From positions 40,841-104,840 of the forward strand of contig NZ_SCRH01000014.1 in the NCBI RefSeq assembly GCF_004298145.1: a stretch of 64,000 nt of DNA, written 5' to 3'. The stretch's first letter is position 1, and every line of letters begins with the position of its first letter. The notes under the pieces are model-generated. The model was given only the letters and a program-made list of their open reading frames with translations. It was not told where the DNA came from and made no database searches. Made by a program: the position numbers and the translations under genes. Positions 16,011 to 24,859 of this stretch are shown piece after piece. This DNA comes from Mycobacterium sp. (GTDB lineage Bacteria; Actinomycetota; Actinomycetes; Mycobacteriales; Mycobacteriaceae).

Positions 16011-18236
16011 CTACTTTCGGGGTAATCCGAGGATCATCTGCGCGATGATGTTGAGCTGAATCTCCCTGGTTCCCCCGCCGATCAGCTCGGCCGGCAGATG
16101 TAGATAGGGCTCCACGACCGCGGTGTCGGGGTCGTCGACCATGGCGATCTTCCCGGTTAGCTGCAGTGTGGCCTGGAAGGTGCGCCGCAGCAACACATTC
16201 ATCGCGACCTTGGCGATGCTGGACGCCGGCCCGGACGCCTGGCCGTCGAGCAGCCGAATGGTTTCCCGCACCCCGAGTGCCCTGATCGCGTTGGTGTAGG
16301 CGTCGAGTTCGCCGAGCTCACGCAACGCGTCGTCGCGGTCGGGTCCGGGTTGAGCGGCGAGCCGGCGCAGTGCGACGGCCCGGTCGAACTTCACGTATCC
16401 GCTGATGGCCGAACGCTCTTCGGCCATCGTGGCGATCGCGAGGCTCCAACCGTCGGTCGGGCCGCCCAGCAGCATCTCGTCGGGAACGAAGACGTCGTTG
16501 AGGAATACCTCGTTGAAGTGTGCCTGGCCGGTCGCCGTCTTGATCGGCTGGATCTCCACCCCGGGGGAACGCATATCGAGGATGAAATAGCCGATACCGC
16601 GGTGCTTGCCAGCTTCGGGGTCGGTGCGCGCGAGTAGCGCACCCAGGTCGGCGTATTGGGCCAGCGACGTCCAGATCTTGTGGCCGTTGATCCGCCAGCC
16701 ACCATCGACCTTGGTCGCGCGGGTGGCCAGCGACGCGAGGTCGGAGCCGGCTCCCGGCTCACTGAACAACTGACACCACAGGATGTCGCCGCGTTGCGTC
16801 GCCGGGATCAGCCTTTCCTGCAAGTCTTTTGGTGCGGCGGCCAACACCGAGGGCAGGATCCATTCGGCGATGCTCAGCGAGGGCCGAACCAGAGCGGGTC
16901 GCTTGGCGAACTCCTCGTCGATGATGAGCTGTTTCAACGGATCCGCATCGACGCCCCACGGCGCCGGCCAGTGCGGCGCCATGAGACCGGCGTCGGCGAT
17001 CAACGTGCGTTGCGGCCCGGTGGCGAGGTGCTCATAATCGCCGTGCGGTGCGGGTTTGTCGTTGCGCAACTGCAGGGCCGCATCGAGCGTCTCGGCCACC
17101 CAGGAACGGAATTCGGATTCCGCGTCGCCGAGATTCACCGACATGTCGCGCGTCTGGGTGCACGTGAGCTCCCCCAGCCGTCGCGCCCAGCGGTTCGCCG
17201 GACCGATCGACCCCGCCAGACTGATGGCGCGCCGCCAGTACAGGTGCACGTCGTGTTCCCAGGTGAAGCCGATGGCACCGAGCATCGTCAACGCGTCGAG
17301 CACCAGATCCGGGGCGGGTGAGATTGCGTTCACGGCCGCTCCGGCGGCGGCCATCCGGTGCTGATCGAGTGATTCGTCGACGGCGCGCACCGCGTCCCAG
17401 GCCGCCGCGGTGGCCAACTCGCTGTTGACCAACAGCATTGCCGCACTGTGTTGCAACGCCTGGAACGTGCCGATCACCTTGCCGAATTGTTCGCGGCTGC
17501 GCAGGTGGGCGGTGACGGCCTGCAGGCACCACTGGACGATGCCGGCCATCGTGCTGGCGACGAGTCCCAACAGCACACAGCGTGCCCGCTCGGGGTCGAT
17601 CCCGGTGAGCACTTCGGAGTCCGTTGCGGTGTAGTCGTCGAGGTGCAGGATCCCGGCATCGGCGACGAGGTCGGTCCCGGAGACGGATTCGACCGTCACC
17701 GTGGACTTTTGGGTGTCGACCGGAGCCCAGACGACGTCGCCGTCCTGGGTCTGCGCGCCCACCAGGATGATCCGTGCCGCGCACACGCCCGGGGTGACGT
17801 CCGACGCACCGCTGATCAGCCATCGCCCGTTCCCGGCCCGCGCGCGCAGGTCACCGTCGCCCGGAAGCACGACCGCGGCGGTCACACCGGCCGCGAGATC
17901 GCGCACCAGTGATTGCGCCCCCGGTGTCGGTTCGGCGAGTAATGCGACCGCGCCCGCGGCGACCGTCGACAGCAGCGGACCCGGCAACAACGACTTGCCC
18001 GCCGACTCCAGCACGCATGCGGCGTCGATCAGACGTCCGCCCTGGCCGCCGAGGTCCTCCGGCAGATGCACGGCATGAAACCCATTGGCGACCAGCGCAT
18101 TCCACCATCCGGGAAGGTGGCCCGCCGCGAGCTCGTCGAAGCCGTCGCGCGTGGTCGCGATCGGAGCGTTCCGGGCGGCGAACTGCCCGACGGCGTCGCT
18201 GAGCTCCTGTTGCTCCGGGCTCAGTCCCAGGCTCAT
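16011..18236 (-). CDS. Two-domain acyl-CoA dehydrogenase, FadE34-like
   Basis: A 741-residue single chain with two acyl-CoA dehydrogenase domains. The N-terminal one (about 1-350) has [14 protein letters not shown], the [17 protein letters not shown] helix and [21 protein letters not shown]. The C-terminal one (about 365-741) has the flavin/substrate motif [13 protein letters not shown] near residue 490, INGHKIWTS and a closing [21 protein letters not shown]. Length and layout match M. tuberculosis FadE34 (about 711 residues), which acts on steroid side-chain CoA esters as a fused pseudo-heterodimer. It heads the operon with the thiolase and DUF35 genes. The divergent TetR and a strong palindrome lie upstream. 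The exact chain length used is not known. Confidence 0.88.
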   Translation of the reverse strand: MSLGLSPEQQELSDAVGQFAARNAPIATTRDGFDELAAGHLPGWWNALVANGFHAVHLPEDLGGQGGRLIDAACVLESAGKSLLPGPLLSTVAAGAVALLAEPTPGAQSLVRDLAAGVTAAVVLPGDGDLRARAGNGRWLISGASDVTPGVCAARIILVGAQTQDGDVVWAPVDTQKSTVTVESVSGTDLVADAGILHLDDYTATDSEVLTGIDPERARCVLLGLVASTMAGIVQWCLQAVTAHLRSREQFGKVIGTFQALQHSAAMLLVNSELATAAAWDAVRAVDESLDQHRMAAAGAAVNAISPAPDLVLDALTMLGAIGFTWEHDVHLYWRRAISLAGSIGPANRWARRLGELTCTQTRDMSVNLGDAESEFRSWVAETLDAALQLRNDKPAPHGDYEHLATGPQRTLIADAGLMAPHWPAPWGVDADPLKQLIIDEEFAKRPALVRPSLSIAEWILPSVLAAAPKDLQERLIPATQRGDILWCQLFSEPGAGSDLASLATRATKVDGGWRINGHKIWTSLAQYADLGALLARTDPEAGKHRGIGYFILDMRSPGVEIQPIKTATGQAHFNEVFLNDVFVPDEMLLGGPTDGWSLAIATMAEERSAISGYVKFDRAVALRRLAAQPGPDRDDALRELGELDAYTNAIRALGVRETIRLLDGQASGPASSIAKVAMNVLLRRTFQATLQLTGKIAMVDDPDTAVVEPYLHLPAELIGGGTREIQLNIIAQMILGLPRK

Positions 18237-18301
18237 GTGGGCGGCCGCGATGTGACAGACGTTGGCCGCACGGACTGATACCCTCTCGACTCCTATGGCG
18301 C

Positions 18302-18340
18302 CGACCCGCTGCGCCCGGCTTCGCCGCGCTTGCGATCACC
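18302..18340 (-). repeat. Dispersed 40-base repeat, copy 2
   Basis: Read on the minus strand this is GGTGATCGCAAGCGCGGCG, continuing AAGCCGGGCGCAGCGGGTCGG, almost the same as the copies at 6793 and 23166. It lies between the fadE operon promoter and the TetR operator, an intergenic placement like copy 3. Confidence 0.7.
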
Positions 18341-18345
18341 GCGTC

Positions 18346-18366
18346 GGCGAGACGGACCGTCTCGCC
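18346..18366. promoter_or_regulatory. 21-base perfect palindromic operator between fadE operon and tetR
   Basis: GCGAGACGGACCGTCTCGC, extended by one more G/C pair on each side, is a perfect 10-1-10 dyad. It lies between divergent genes, 68 bases before the TetR start at 18434. Its 13-base core recurs before the acyl-CoA synthetase at 5162. It is the probable binding site of the TetR protein. Confidence 0.78.
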
Positions 18367-18433
18367 GTGTGGCAGACTACCGGGGGTAGTCAGGTTATGT
18401 AAAGCGGGCCAGCGCAGCAGTGAGGACCATCAG

Positions 18434-19030
18434 ATGCCAAGCGATCTCACCGCGGTGAGCGCGCCGGCGAACTCCCCCCGGCGTCGCAGCGAGAAGTCCC
18501 GCACGGCCATCGTCACCGCCACCCGTGAACTGCTGCTCGAGCGCGGGTTCGACGGCCTGACCATCGAGGCGGTCGCCGCGCGCGCCGGTGTGGGCAAGCA
18601 AACCATCTACCGCTGGTGGCCCACCCGTCCCGCGCTGGTCGCCGACGTCATGCTCGAAGACGCCGACAAGCTTCTCTCGTCGGTCGACCACAGCGGCAGC
18701 CTCGCCGGCGACCTGGTGGGCTGGGTGGGCAAGCTGTTCACCAGCCTGACCACACCGCGAGGCTCGGCCATGCTGCGAACGCTGACCGTAGCCTGCATGG
18801 AACACGAGGACACCGCCGTCAAGCTGCGCGCCGGATTCAGTGCGCCGCTGCACGACCGCGTCCGGGCCCGGCTGCTCGCCGACGGGATCGATGCGGCCAC
18901 CGCCGAGTCGGCCGCGGATGCGATCGTCGGCGGCGTGGTCTATCCGATCCTGTCCGGCGCGCAGCCCTACTCCCGACGGCGGGCCGAACGGACCACCCGC
19001 CTCATCGTGGATGCCCTCACCGGAAGCTGA
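18434..19030 (+). CDS. TetR-family regulator of the fadE/thiolase operon
   Basis: The 198-residue TetR protein has its HTH at about residues 40-62 ([26 protein letters not shown]), with the YRWW variant common in actinobacterial TetRs, and a helical ligand domain with [18 protein letters not shown]. The ATG at 18434 has a weak GAGG ribosome-binding site. It is divergent from the fused acyl-CoA dehydrogenase, and the gap contains the 18346-18366 palindrome. The same core before the acyl-CoA synthetase at 5214 suggests that it coordinates fatty-acid or steroid activation and dehydrogenation. An acyl-CoA ligand is a reasonable guess but not shown. Confidence 0.88.
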   Translation: MPSDLTAVSAPANSPRRRSEKSRTAIVTATRELLLERGFDGLTIEAVAARAGVGKQTIYRWWPTRPALVADVMLEDADKLLSSVDHSGSLAGDLVGWVGKLFTSLTTPRGSAMLRTLTVACMEHEDTAVKLRAGFSAPLHDRVRARLLADGIDAATAESAADAIVGGVVYPILSGAQPYSRRRAERTTRLIVDALTGS

Positions 19031-19040
19031 CCACCGTCGG

Positions 19041-19655
19041 TCACCGGACCGCAATCGCGGCCAGGCCCTGGCTGATTCGTTCGGGCAACGACCCACCGTC
19101 GCTCAGCCAATCGTCGAGCGCGATGCGCACGGCCGCCATCGCCAACGCACCGATCAGGCGCGGCCGCGGGTCCTGCGCGGTCAGCCGCGGCAGCCGCGGC
19201 GCGACGAACTCGGCGATCGCCAACTCATAGCGCACATAAATGTGCAGTGTCCACGCATCCAGCGTCTCGGACGACCTTGTCAGCGTGGCCAACTCGCGGA
19301 TCTGGTCTTCGATCTCCGCGAAGCCACGCGCGAGTTCGCCGAAAGCGCCGGCGACCGCCTCGATCGCGCTCAGCTCCGGCGGTTGCGCCGCGAGGGCCGC
19401 GGTGATGCGGTTCAGCCAGTGGGCGTTCATGCCCTCGGCCACGGCGTCTTCCTTGGAATTGAAGTAGCGGAAGAACGTCGCCCGACCGATATCGGCGGCG
19501 TCGGCGATGCGGTCCACGGTTGCCCCCGCCAGACCCCGGCCGGCGACCAGCTGGGCGGCGGCGGTGGCAATGCGCTGACGCATCGCCGCTCGCTTCCGCT
19601 CGGCCAGCGACGTCGCAGGCACCAAAGCAGGCACCGAAGCAGACGCACCAGACAT
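19041..19655 (-). CDS. TetR-family regulator divergent from the DUF1214/sulfotransferase pair
   Basis: A 204-residue TetR. A basic leader (AERKRAAMRQRIATAAAQLV) precedes the HTH VDRIADAADIGRATFFRYFNSKEDAV, and the C-terminal domain contains LDAWTLHIYVRYELAIAEF. Its start faces the DUF1214 gene across 61 bases that hold two palindromes of the type GAGAC-N3-GTCTC. It is convergent with the previous TetR gene (10 bases between stops). It probably represses both itself and the 19717-21983 pair. Confidence 0.88.
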   Translation of the reverse strand: MSGASASVPALVPATSLAERKRAAMRQRIATAAAQLVAGRGLAGATVDRIADAADIGRATFFRYFNSKEDAVAEGMNAHWLNRITAALAAQPPELSAIEAVAGAFGELARGFAEIEDQIRELATLTRSSETLDAWTLHIYVRYELAIAEFVAPRLPRLTAQDPRPRLIGALAMAAVRIALDDWLSDGGSLPERISQGLAAIAVR

Positions 19656-19690
19656 GCCCCACCCTGTTCTCGCGAATCGACACCAACGCC

Positions 19691-19724
19691 CTAAGACATA
19701 GTCTTAGCATGAGACGATGTCTCA
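19691..19724. promoter_or_regulatory. Two tandem TetR operators, the second over the start codon of the DUF1214 gene
   Basis: CTAAGAC-ATA-GTCTTAG (19691-19707) and TGAGAC-GAT-GTCTCA (19710-19724) are both perfect dyads with a 3-base centre. Their centres are 18 bases apart. The second overlaps the ATG at 19717, so a bound repressor would block RNA polymerase at or near the start; the short leader suggests a leaderless transcript. Confidence 0.75.
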
Positions 19725-20811
19725 GACTGGTGATCCGTCCGATCAGACCGCCCCGAAGGCGCGCGCCGCGCTGTCGTTCTTCCAGCAGATGCTCACCGAT
19801 GTCACCAGGATCGTGACCGAGGACGCCGAGTCCGAGCGGGAACTGGCCGAAGGGTTGCGGATGGTGGCCCGGGTGTCCTCACTGTGTGCGCAGATGTCGG
19901 TCGAGGCCGACCCCGAACGGCCGTCGTTTTTCGACATGTGTTCGGACAACCGGATGGTCGGCGGTCCCAATCCCGACGGCAACTACTACCTGGCGATGAT
20001 CCGCGGCGACCGCCGCTACCGGATCACCGGTTCCCGCGGCACCAGCGCCTACCTCGGCTTTCAGATCCTCGCCGGCACCGGACTGACCCCGCGCCGGATG
20101 GCGGGCTACGTCAGCGACGTCGACCTCGAGCTCAAGGCGGGCGAATTCTCGCTGGTTCTCTCGGCCGACGAACCGCCCGACCCGGCCGGCGCGCAGTGGG
20201 TGAAGATCCCAGCCGACGCGTCGTCGGTGGTCGTTCGGGAGTACATCGGTGACCGGGCGCGAGAGGAATTGGCCGCGCCGCACATCGAGGCGTTGGACCC
20301 GGGCCCGCTGACGACGCCGACCGACGACGACCTCGCCGATCAGTTCACCGCGATGGCGTGGTCGCTCATGAAACTCACGACCCTGCACCGCACCATCAAG
20401 CCGGAACTCCTGGAAACCCCGAACACCTTGTTGACAGCCCAGGCCGCCGATCTGGGCGCGGCCGACACCACGCCCGACAACCTCTACATGATGGGGACCT
20501 TTCGGCTCGAGCCCGGGCAGGCCCTCGTTCTCGACATCACGCCGCCCGACACGCGGTACTGGAACGTCACGCTGGAAAGCATCTGGCATGAATGCCTGGA
20601 GCCGCGCCGCCGGCACAGCTCGGTGACGAATCGCGGTGTGCGGCCCGGCGCCGACGGCCGGGTGCGGATCGCGATCTCCGCGCAAGACTTCGGGTTTGGC
20701 CACTGGCTCGACACCGGTGGCCGGCATCGCGGCTTCATCGTCCTGCGCTGGCTGGACAACCCGAGCCCGCCCGAAGTCACGGTATCGGTGCGCCAAGGAC
20801 AGGAGCGGTAA
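19717..20811 (+). CDS. DUF1214 domain-containing protein
   Basis: A 364-residue protein without signal peptide. The C-terminal half carries DUF1214 features: NLYMMGTFRLEPGQALVLDI, PPDTRYWNVTLESIWHECLE, then RIAISAQDFGFGHWLDTGG with GFIVLRW. The N-terminal half is mixed alpha/beta with NYYLAMIRGDRRYRITGSRG. The family is frequent in mycobacteria, often next to lipid or sulfotransferase genes, but its biochemical role is not established. The TAATG overlap with the sulfotransferase shows translational coupling. The start codon lies within a TetR operator. Confidence 0.83.
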   Translation: MSQTGDPSDQTAPKARAALSFFQQMLTDVTRIVTEDAESERELAEGLRMVARVSSLCAQMSVEADPERPSFFDMCSDNRMVGGPNPDGNYYLAMIRGDRRYRITGSRGTSAYLGFQILAGTGLTPRRMAGYVSDVDLELKAGEFSLVLSADEPPDPAGAQWVKIPADASSVVVREYIGDRAREELAAPHIEALDPGPLTTPTDDDLADQFTAMAWSLMKLTTLHRTIKPELLETPNTLLTAQAADLGAADTTPDNLYMMGTFRLEPGQALVLDITPPDTRYWNVTLESIWHECLEPRRRHSSVTNRGVRPGADGRVRIAISAQDFGFGHWLDTGGRHRGFIVLRWLDNPSPPEVTVSVRQGQER

Positions 20812-21983
20812 TGCCACTGCGGGACCGGTTCGCCCCGGAACGACTGATAGCGGCCGCCTGCGAGGAAGTCGGCAGCGACGACTTCGGCGCCGAGGGCTGG
20901 CGTCCCGGCCTGCACCGTCTGACCGACGGGCTGATCAACGATGCGCGGCTATCCGACATCGGCGTCGAGATCGCTTACCTCGGCATCATGCGTGCCCTGA
21001 AGAACCGGCTCGGCGTAATCGCTTGGCGCAAGCAATATCCCGGGGTCACCGACCAGGCGATCACGGCGCCGATCTTCATCGTCGGTCAGCCGCGCACCGG
21101 GACCACGATCCTCTACGACTTGCTCGCCCAGGATCCTGAGCTACGCGCCCCGCTCACCTGGGAGGTCGACGAGCCCTGTCCGGTCCCGCGGCCCGACACG
21201 TACCACGACGATCCGCGCATCGCCTTGATACAGGCCAGCATCGACATGTCCGAACAAATCATGCCGGGCTTCTTGGCTTTTCATCCGATGGGTGCCCTGG
21301 TCGGGCAGGAGTGCGTGCGCATCACCGCGGCCGAGTTCGTCAGCATGATCTTTTCGGTGCAGTATCGGCTGCCGGGCTACTACCGCTGGCTGTTGTATGA
21401 GGCGGACCACGCGGGCGCGTATCGCTTTCACCGAATCTTCTTGCAACACTTACAGTCCGGTGTGCCCGGCCAGTGGTTACTGAAGTCTCCCGCGCACCTG
21501 TGGCAGCTGGATGCGCTGCTGGCCGAATATCCGGACGCGCTGATCGTGCAGACGCACCGCGATCCGGTCAACGTCATCTCGTCGATCGCCGCGCTCACCC
21601 ATCACCTGCGCCGGATGTGCAGCGACGAATCCAGCATCGCCGAGTGTGCGGCCCAGTCCTACGAGGAGATCGGCGTCGGCCTGGACCGCGAGATGGCGTT
21701 GCGCGACAGCGGCGCCGTGCCCGCGGGCCGCGTGATCGACGTGCGGTACGCCGACTTCATGACCGATCCGTGGACCACGATCAAGGACATCTACCAGCGG
21801 CTGGACCGTGAGCTGCGGCCCGACGCCGAGCAGAAGATGCGTGAGTTCCTCGCTTCCCATCCCTCTGACGGCGGACGCAGCCGTTACACCTGGTCGGACA
21901 CCGGGCTGGACCCCGGCGAGGTCCGCGAGCGGGTGAGCACCTATCAGGACCGCTACGGGGTCCCGACCGAACCGCTGCGTTGA
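20811..21983 (+). CDS. Sulfotransferase family protein
   Basis: The 390-residue protein starts at ATG 20811, overlapping the previous stop. The PAPS 5'-phosphosulfate loop is FIVGQPRTGTTIL (residues 88-100) and the 3'-phosphate region is TVQ/HRDPVNVISSIAAL, here VQTHRDPVNVISS. The conserved LLKSPAHLWQLDALL is typical of the large mycobacterial Stf-like family. It would move sulfate from PAPS to a hydroxyl on a lipid, sterol or sugar. Coupling with DUF1214 and TetR control suggest a dedicated small pathway. The acceptor is unknown. Confidence 0.86.
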   Translation: MPLRDRFAPERLIAAACEEVGSDDFGAEGWRPGLHRLTDGLINDARLSDIGVEIAYLGIMRALKNRLGVIAWRKQYPGVTDQAITAPIFIVGQPRTGTTILYDLLAQDPELRAPLTWEVDEPCPVPRPDTYHDDPRIALIQASIDMSEQIMPGFLAFHPMGALVGQECVRITAAEFVSMIFSVQYRLPGYYRWLLYEADHAGAYRFHRIFLQHLQSGVPGQWLLKSPAHLWQLDALLAEYPDALIVQTHRDPVNVISSIAALTHHLRRMCSDESSIAECAAQSYEEIGVGLDREMALRDSGAVPAGRVIDVRYADFMTDPWTTIKDIYQRLDRELRPDAEQKMREFLASHPSDGGRSRYTWSDTGLDPGEVRERVSTYQDRYGVPTEPLR

Positions 21984-22063
21984 AATACCCGCCGGCTTCG
22001 AACACCCCTGCGACGCTTGATGTCTGGAAGCGGTAGGCTCGCCGCAAGGCGACGGGAGCGGCC

Positions 22064-23143
22064 GTGGACGACGATTGCCTGAAGCTCACCACCTATCTGG
22101 CCGAGCGGAGGCGGACCGGGGACAGCTTTGTCTCCGATGTGCTGCTCGGCCTGTACGCCCAGCACCGTGTTGCCTGTGGCGTGCTGTTGCGGGGTATCGG
22201 CGGGTTCGGCACCGGGCACTACCTGCGCACCGATGAGTCCTTGACCTTGTCCGAGGACCCACCCGTCGCGATCATCGCGGTCGACACCAGAACGAAGATC
22301 GAGGCGTTGCTCGACCCGGTGCTGACCATCAAACAGCGCGGCCTGGTCACCTTGGAGCGTGCGCGGCTGCTACACGAGGACATCGGGTCGCCGGAGCTGC
22401 CCGAGGATCTGCGCGACGCCGTCAAACTGACGATTTACGTCGGCCGTAAGCAACGCGTCAACGGGGCGCCGGCCTACGTCGCGCTCTGCGATTTGATGCA
22501 CCGGCGCGGCCTCGCCGGCGCCACGGTGCTGCTGGGTGTGGACGGTGTCGCGCACGGAGAACGCCAGCGCGCCAACTTCTTTGGCCGCAACGCCGACGTG
22601 CCCATGATGATCGTGGTTGTCGGTTCCGGCGAGCGAATCGGTCAGGCGTTGCCGGAAATCGCCGCGCTACTGCGCAAACCCCTGTTCACCCTCGAACGGG
22701 TCCGCGTGTGCAAGCGCGACGGCGAACTGCTCGAGCGGCCGCACGCCCTGCCCGGGGTTGACGAACGCGGCCTGCCCCTGTTTCAGCAGCTGACGATCTA
22801 CACCTCGGAGTCGGCGCACCACGGCGGCGTGCCGATTCACCGCGCGATCGTCCAGCGGCTGCGTCAGGCCAAGACGGCGGACGGCGCCACCGTGCTGCGC
22901 GGCGTCTGGGGCTTTCACGGCGATCACCCGCCCCACGGCGACGGATTGTTCTCGCTGAGCCGGCGGGTACCCGTCGTCACCGTGGTGATCGACACCCCTG
23001 CCAATATCGCCGAATCCTTCGATGTCATCGACGAATTGACCGGCAGCGAGGGCCTGGTGACCAGTGAAATGGTGCCCGCGTTGGTGTCGGACGACGGCGA
23101 CGGCGGGCAGGGGCCGCCGCGCATGGCCCAGCACCGCTACTAG
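22064..23143 (+). CDS. Triple DUF190 protein
   Basis: A 359-residue protein made of three DUF190 units in tandem: about 6-105 (KLTTYLAERRRTGDSFVSDV), about 120-230 (KLTIYVGRKQRVNGAPAYVA) and about 243-345 (QLTIYTSESAHHGGVPIHRA). Each has the ferredoxin-like pattern 'LTIY, helix, GATVLRGVxGFG, VPVVxxVVD, helix'. DUF190 is PII-like and usually a single ~110-residue protein, often encoded beside crcB fluoride channels; no crcB is next to it here. Three units in one chain would mimic a PII trimer. Start is GTG at 22064. Function unknown, likely a regulator that binds a small ligand. Confidence 0.82.
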   Translation: MDDDCLKLTTYLAERRRTGDSFVSDVLLGLYAQHRVACGVLLRGIGGFGTGHYLRTDESLTLSEDPPVAIIAVDTRTKIEALLDPVLTIKQRGLVTLERARLLHEDIGSPELPEDLRDAVKLTIYVGRKQRVNGAPAYVALCDLMHRRGLAGATVLLGVDGVAHGERQRANFFGRNADVPMMIVVVGSGERIGQALPEIAALLRKPLFTLERVRVCKRDGELLERPHALPGVDERGLPLFQQLTIYTSESAHHGGVPIHRAIVQRLRQAKTADGATVLRGVWGFHGDHPPHGDGLFSLSRRVPVVTVVIDTPANIAESFDVIDELTGSEGLVTSEMVPALVSDDGDGGQGPPRMAQHRY

Positions 23144-23165
23144 CGGCGATCGCGAGCGCGGCCGC

Positions 23166-23206
23166 GGCGATCGCAAGCGCGGCGAAGCCGGGCGCAGCGG
23201 GTCGCC
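23166..23206 (+). repeat. Dispersed 40-base repeat, copy 3
   Basis: GGCGATCGCAAGCGCGGCG, continuing AAGCCGGGCGCAGCGGGTCGCC, lies between the convergent DUF190 and aldolase genes. A partial extra copy of the first half (GCGGCGATCGCGAGCGCG) begins around 23144 and of the last part (GGGCGAACGCGGGTCGCC) around 23221, so this site looks like a small cluster. Confidence 0.7.
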
Positions 23207-23252
23207 GCATAGTCCGAGCCGGGCGAACGCGGGTCGCCGCCATCGGGATAGA

Positions 23253-24146
23253 TCAGCCGGCGACCGAGGCGTCGTAGATCGACTGGATCGCCTTGTCCAG
23301 CGTGGCGTTGAATTGCTCGTCGGACTGGTCAACCGAGAGCCCCTCGGTGAGCGCGCGGCTGAAGCTGGCGATCAAGCCGGTGTTCTTGGCCAGCAGCTCG
23401 TTGGCCTCCGCGCGGGAGTAGCCACCCGAGAGCGCGACCACCCGCATCACCTTCGGGTGGTCGATCAGCGGACGGTAGTAGTTGGCCTCGGTGGGCAGGC
23501 TCAGCTTGAGCATCACGCGCTGCCCGTCGGGCACCGTGTCGAGTTGCCTGGTGATCTCGTCGCGCAGGATGGCCTCGGCCTGGGCCTTGTCCGCGATCGA
23601 AATGGTGACCTCGGGCTCGATGATGGGCACCAGCCCGTGCGAGAGCACCTGACGGGCGACCTCGAATTGCTGGGCGACCACGGCGGCGATGCCGTCGGCG
23701 TTGGCGCCGCCGATCACCGACCGTTCCTTGGTGCCGAACACGCCCTTGCCCACGGCCCGCTCCAGCAGGTCGTCGAGCCCCGGCATCGGCTTCATCAGCT
23801 GGACGTCGTCGGACGCGTCCGCCAGGCCCTTGTCGATCTTGAGGATCGGCACCACACCCTTGGTCTCCCAGAGGAAGGTGGTCGTCGGCTTGCCCTCGAT
23901 CTCACGGTCCATGGTCTGTTCGAACAGGATCGCCGCCAGCACCCGGTCACCGGTGAACGACGGGGCGGTGATGATCCGCGAACGCATCTCGTGGATGAGG
24001 TCGAACATCTCCTTGTCGGAGGAATACGCGCTGTCCTCGATGCCGTACAGGCGCAGCGCCTTCGGCGTCGAGCCGCCGCTCTGGTCGAGCGCCGCGATGA
24101 ACCCCTTGCCCGACGTCATCCGGTCCGCTTGCTGCTGGTTCGACAT
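23253..24146 (-). CDS. Class I fructose-bisphosphate aldolase
   Basis: A 297-residue protein of the bacterial class I aldolase group, starting MSNQQQADRMTSGKGFIAAL. It has the DQSGGSTPKAL loop, VPILKIDKGL (Lys103 and Lys106), IIEPEV with Glu179 nearby, and MLKLSLPTEANYY with Lys214, the Schiff-base lysine of the family. It splits fructose 1,6-bisphosphate in glycolysis or gluconeogenesis through a Schiff base, not a metal. Mycobacteria also have the class II Fba elsewhere, so this is probably the secondary enzyme. It stands alone, convergent with the DUF190 gene. The 122-base gap upstream presumably holds its promoter. Confidence 0.93.
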   Translation of the reverse strand: MSNQQQADRMTSGKGFIAALDQSGGSTPKALRLYGIEDSAYSSDKEMFDLIHEMRSRIITAPSFTGDRVLAAILFEQTMDREIEGKPTTTFLWETKGVVPILKIDKGLADASDDVQLMKPMPGLDDLLERAVGKGVFGTKERSVIGGANADGIAAVVAQQFEVARQVLSHGLVPIIEPEVTISIADKAQAEAILRDEITRQLDTVPDGQRVMLKLSLPTEANYYRPLIDHPKVMRVVALSGGYSRAEANELLAKNTGLIASFSRALTEGLSVDQSDEQFNATLDKAIQSIYDASVAG

Positions 24147-24268
24147 TGAACTTCTCCCGGTTCCTCATGGCCCTAACGGGCACAGCGCGCCCGGCCGGTG
24201 ACCGCGCGCGCTCAAGCGTGAATCGTGCCGATCATATTCGGCCGCTTTGAGCCCGGGCAGGCAGCCCG

Positions 24269-24859
24269 TTAGTCCAAGGCCTGATCTCGGGCTCGGTCCG
24301 GCTGCGGGGAGGCGGGCTGTGCGCGCCACAGCGCCATGCGGTCGAGGAGCCGGTCACGCAGGACGAGCGTGTGGAAGAGTACCGCCGTCATGTGCGCGGT
24401 AAACGCCAGGAAAAGCAGGAACGCGAAGACGCCGTGGCACTCGCGGAGCACCGCGAAGACGTCGATGTTGCGCGGCGCGATTCCAGGGAGCGCAAGAGGT
24501 CCCAGCAGCGTGATCGGGAACCGCGCCGCCGACAGCATGGCCCACCCGGTCAGGGGTTGCACCAGCAGCAAGGCGTAAAGCAGGTATTCCGACCACGTCG
24601 CGATCCGGCGTTCGGTTTTGCCCATGGTCGCCGAGAACGGTGGCGGCCGGTGAGTGAGCCGATTCGCCAGCCGGAGCAGGGCGAAGAGCAGGATCAACAG
24701 CCCCAGGGGCCGATGGATGGCCAGCAGTAGCGGGTAGTAGCTCAGGGCGGCGATCATGGTCACGCCGATGAGCAACTGCCCGATGACCATCGGCGCCATC
24801 AGCCAGTGCAGAACACGCGACGGCAGCGTGAACCGCGTCGCGGCGGCGCCGGCAGTCAT
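24269..24859 (-). CDS. Cytochrome b561 family membrane protein
   Basis: A 196-residue protein with four predicted membrane helices and histidines His18, His49, His142, His156 and His163; His49 and His142/His156 are well placed to bind two b-type haems. The sequence starts RFTLPSRVLHWLMAPMVIGQ, the usual bacterial b561 opening. ATG at 24859 overlaps the stop of the catalase-like peroxidase (ATGA). The pair is likely to pass electrons from the quinone pool to the exported peroxidase or to remove peroxide at the membrane. Confidence 0.9.
   Translation of the reverse strand: MTAGAAATRFTLPSRVLHWLMAPMVIGQLLIGVTMIAALSYYPLLLAIHRPLGLLILLFALLRLANRLTHRPPPFSATMGKTERRIATWSEYLLYALLLVQPLTGWAMLSAARFPITLLGPLALPGIAPRNIDVFAVLRECHGVFAFLLFLAFTAHMTAVLFHTLVLRDRLLDRMALWRAQPASPQPDRARDQALD

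Noticed and set aside
21984..22063. Fluoride or other riboswitch before the DUF190 gene
   Set aside because: DUF190 genes can lie by fluoride riboswitches, but the 80-base leader shows no matching pattern.
23064..24149. 361-codon plus-strand frame over the class I aldolase
   Set aside because: The minus strand encodes a complete aldolase with its Schiff-base lysine.
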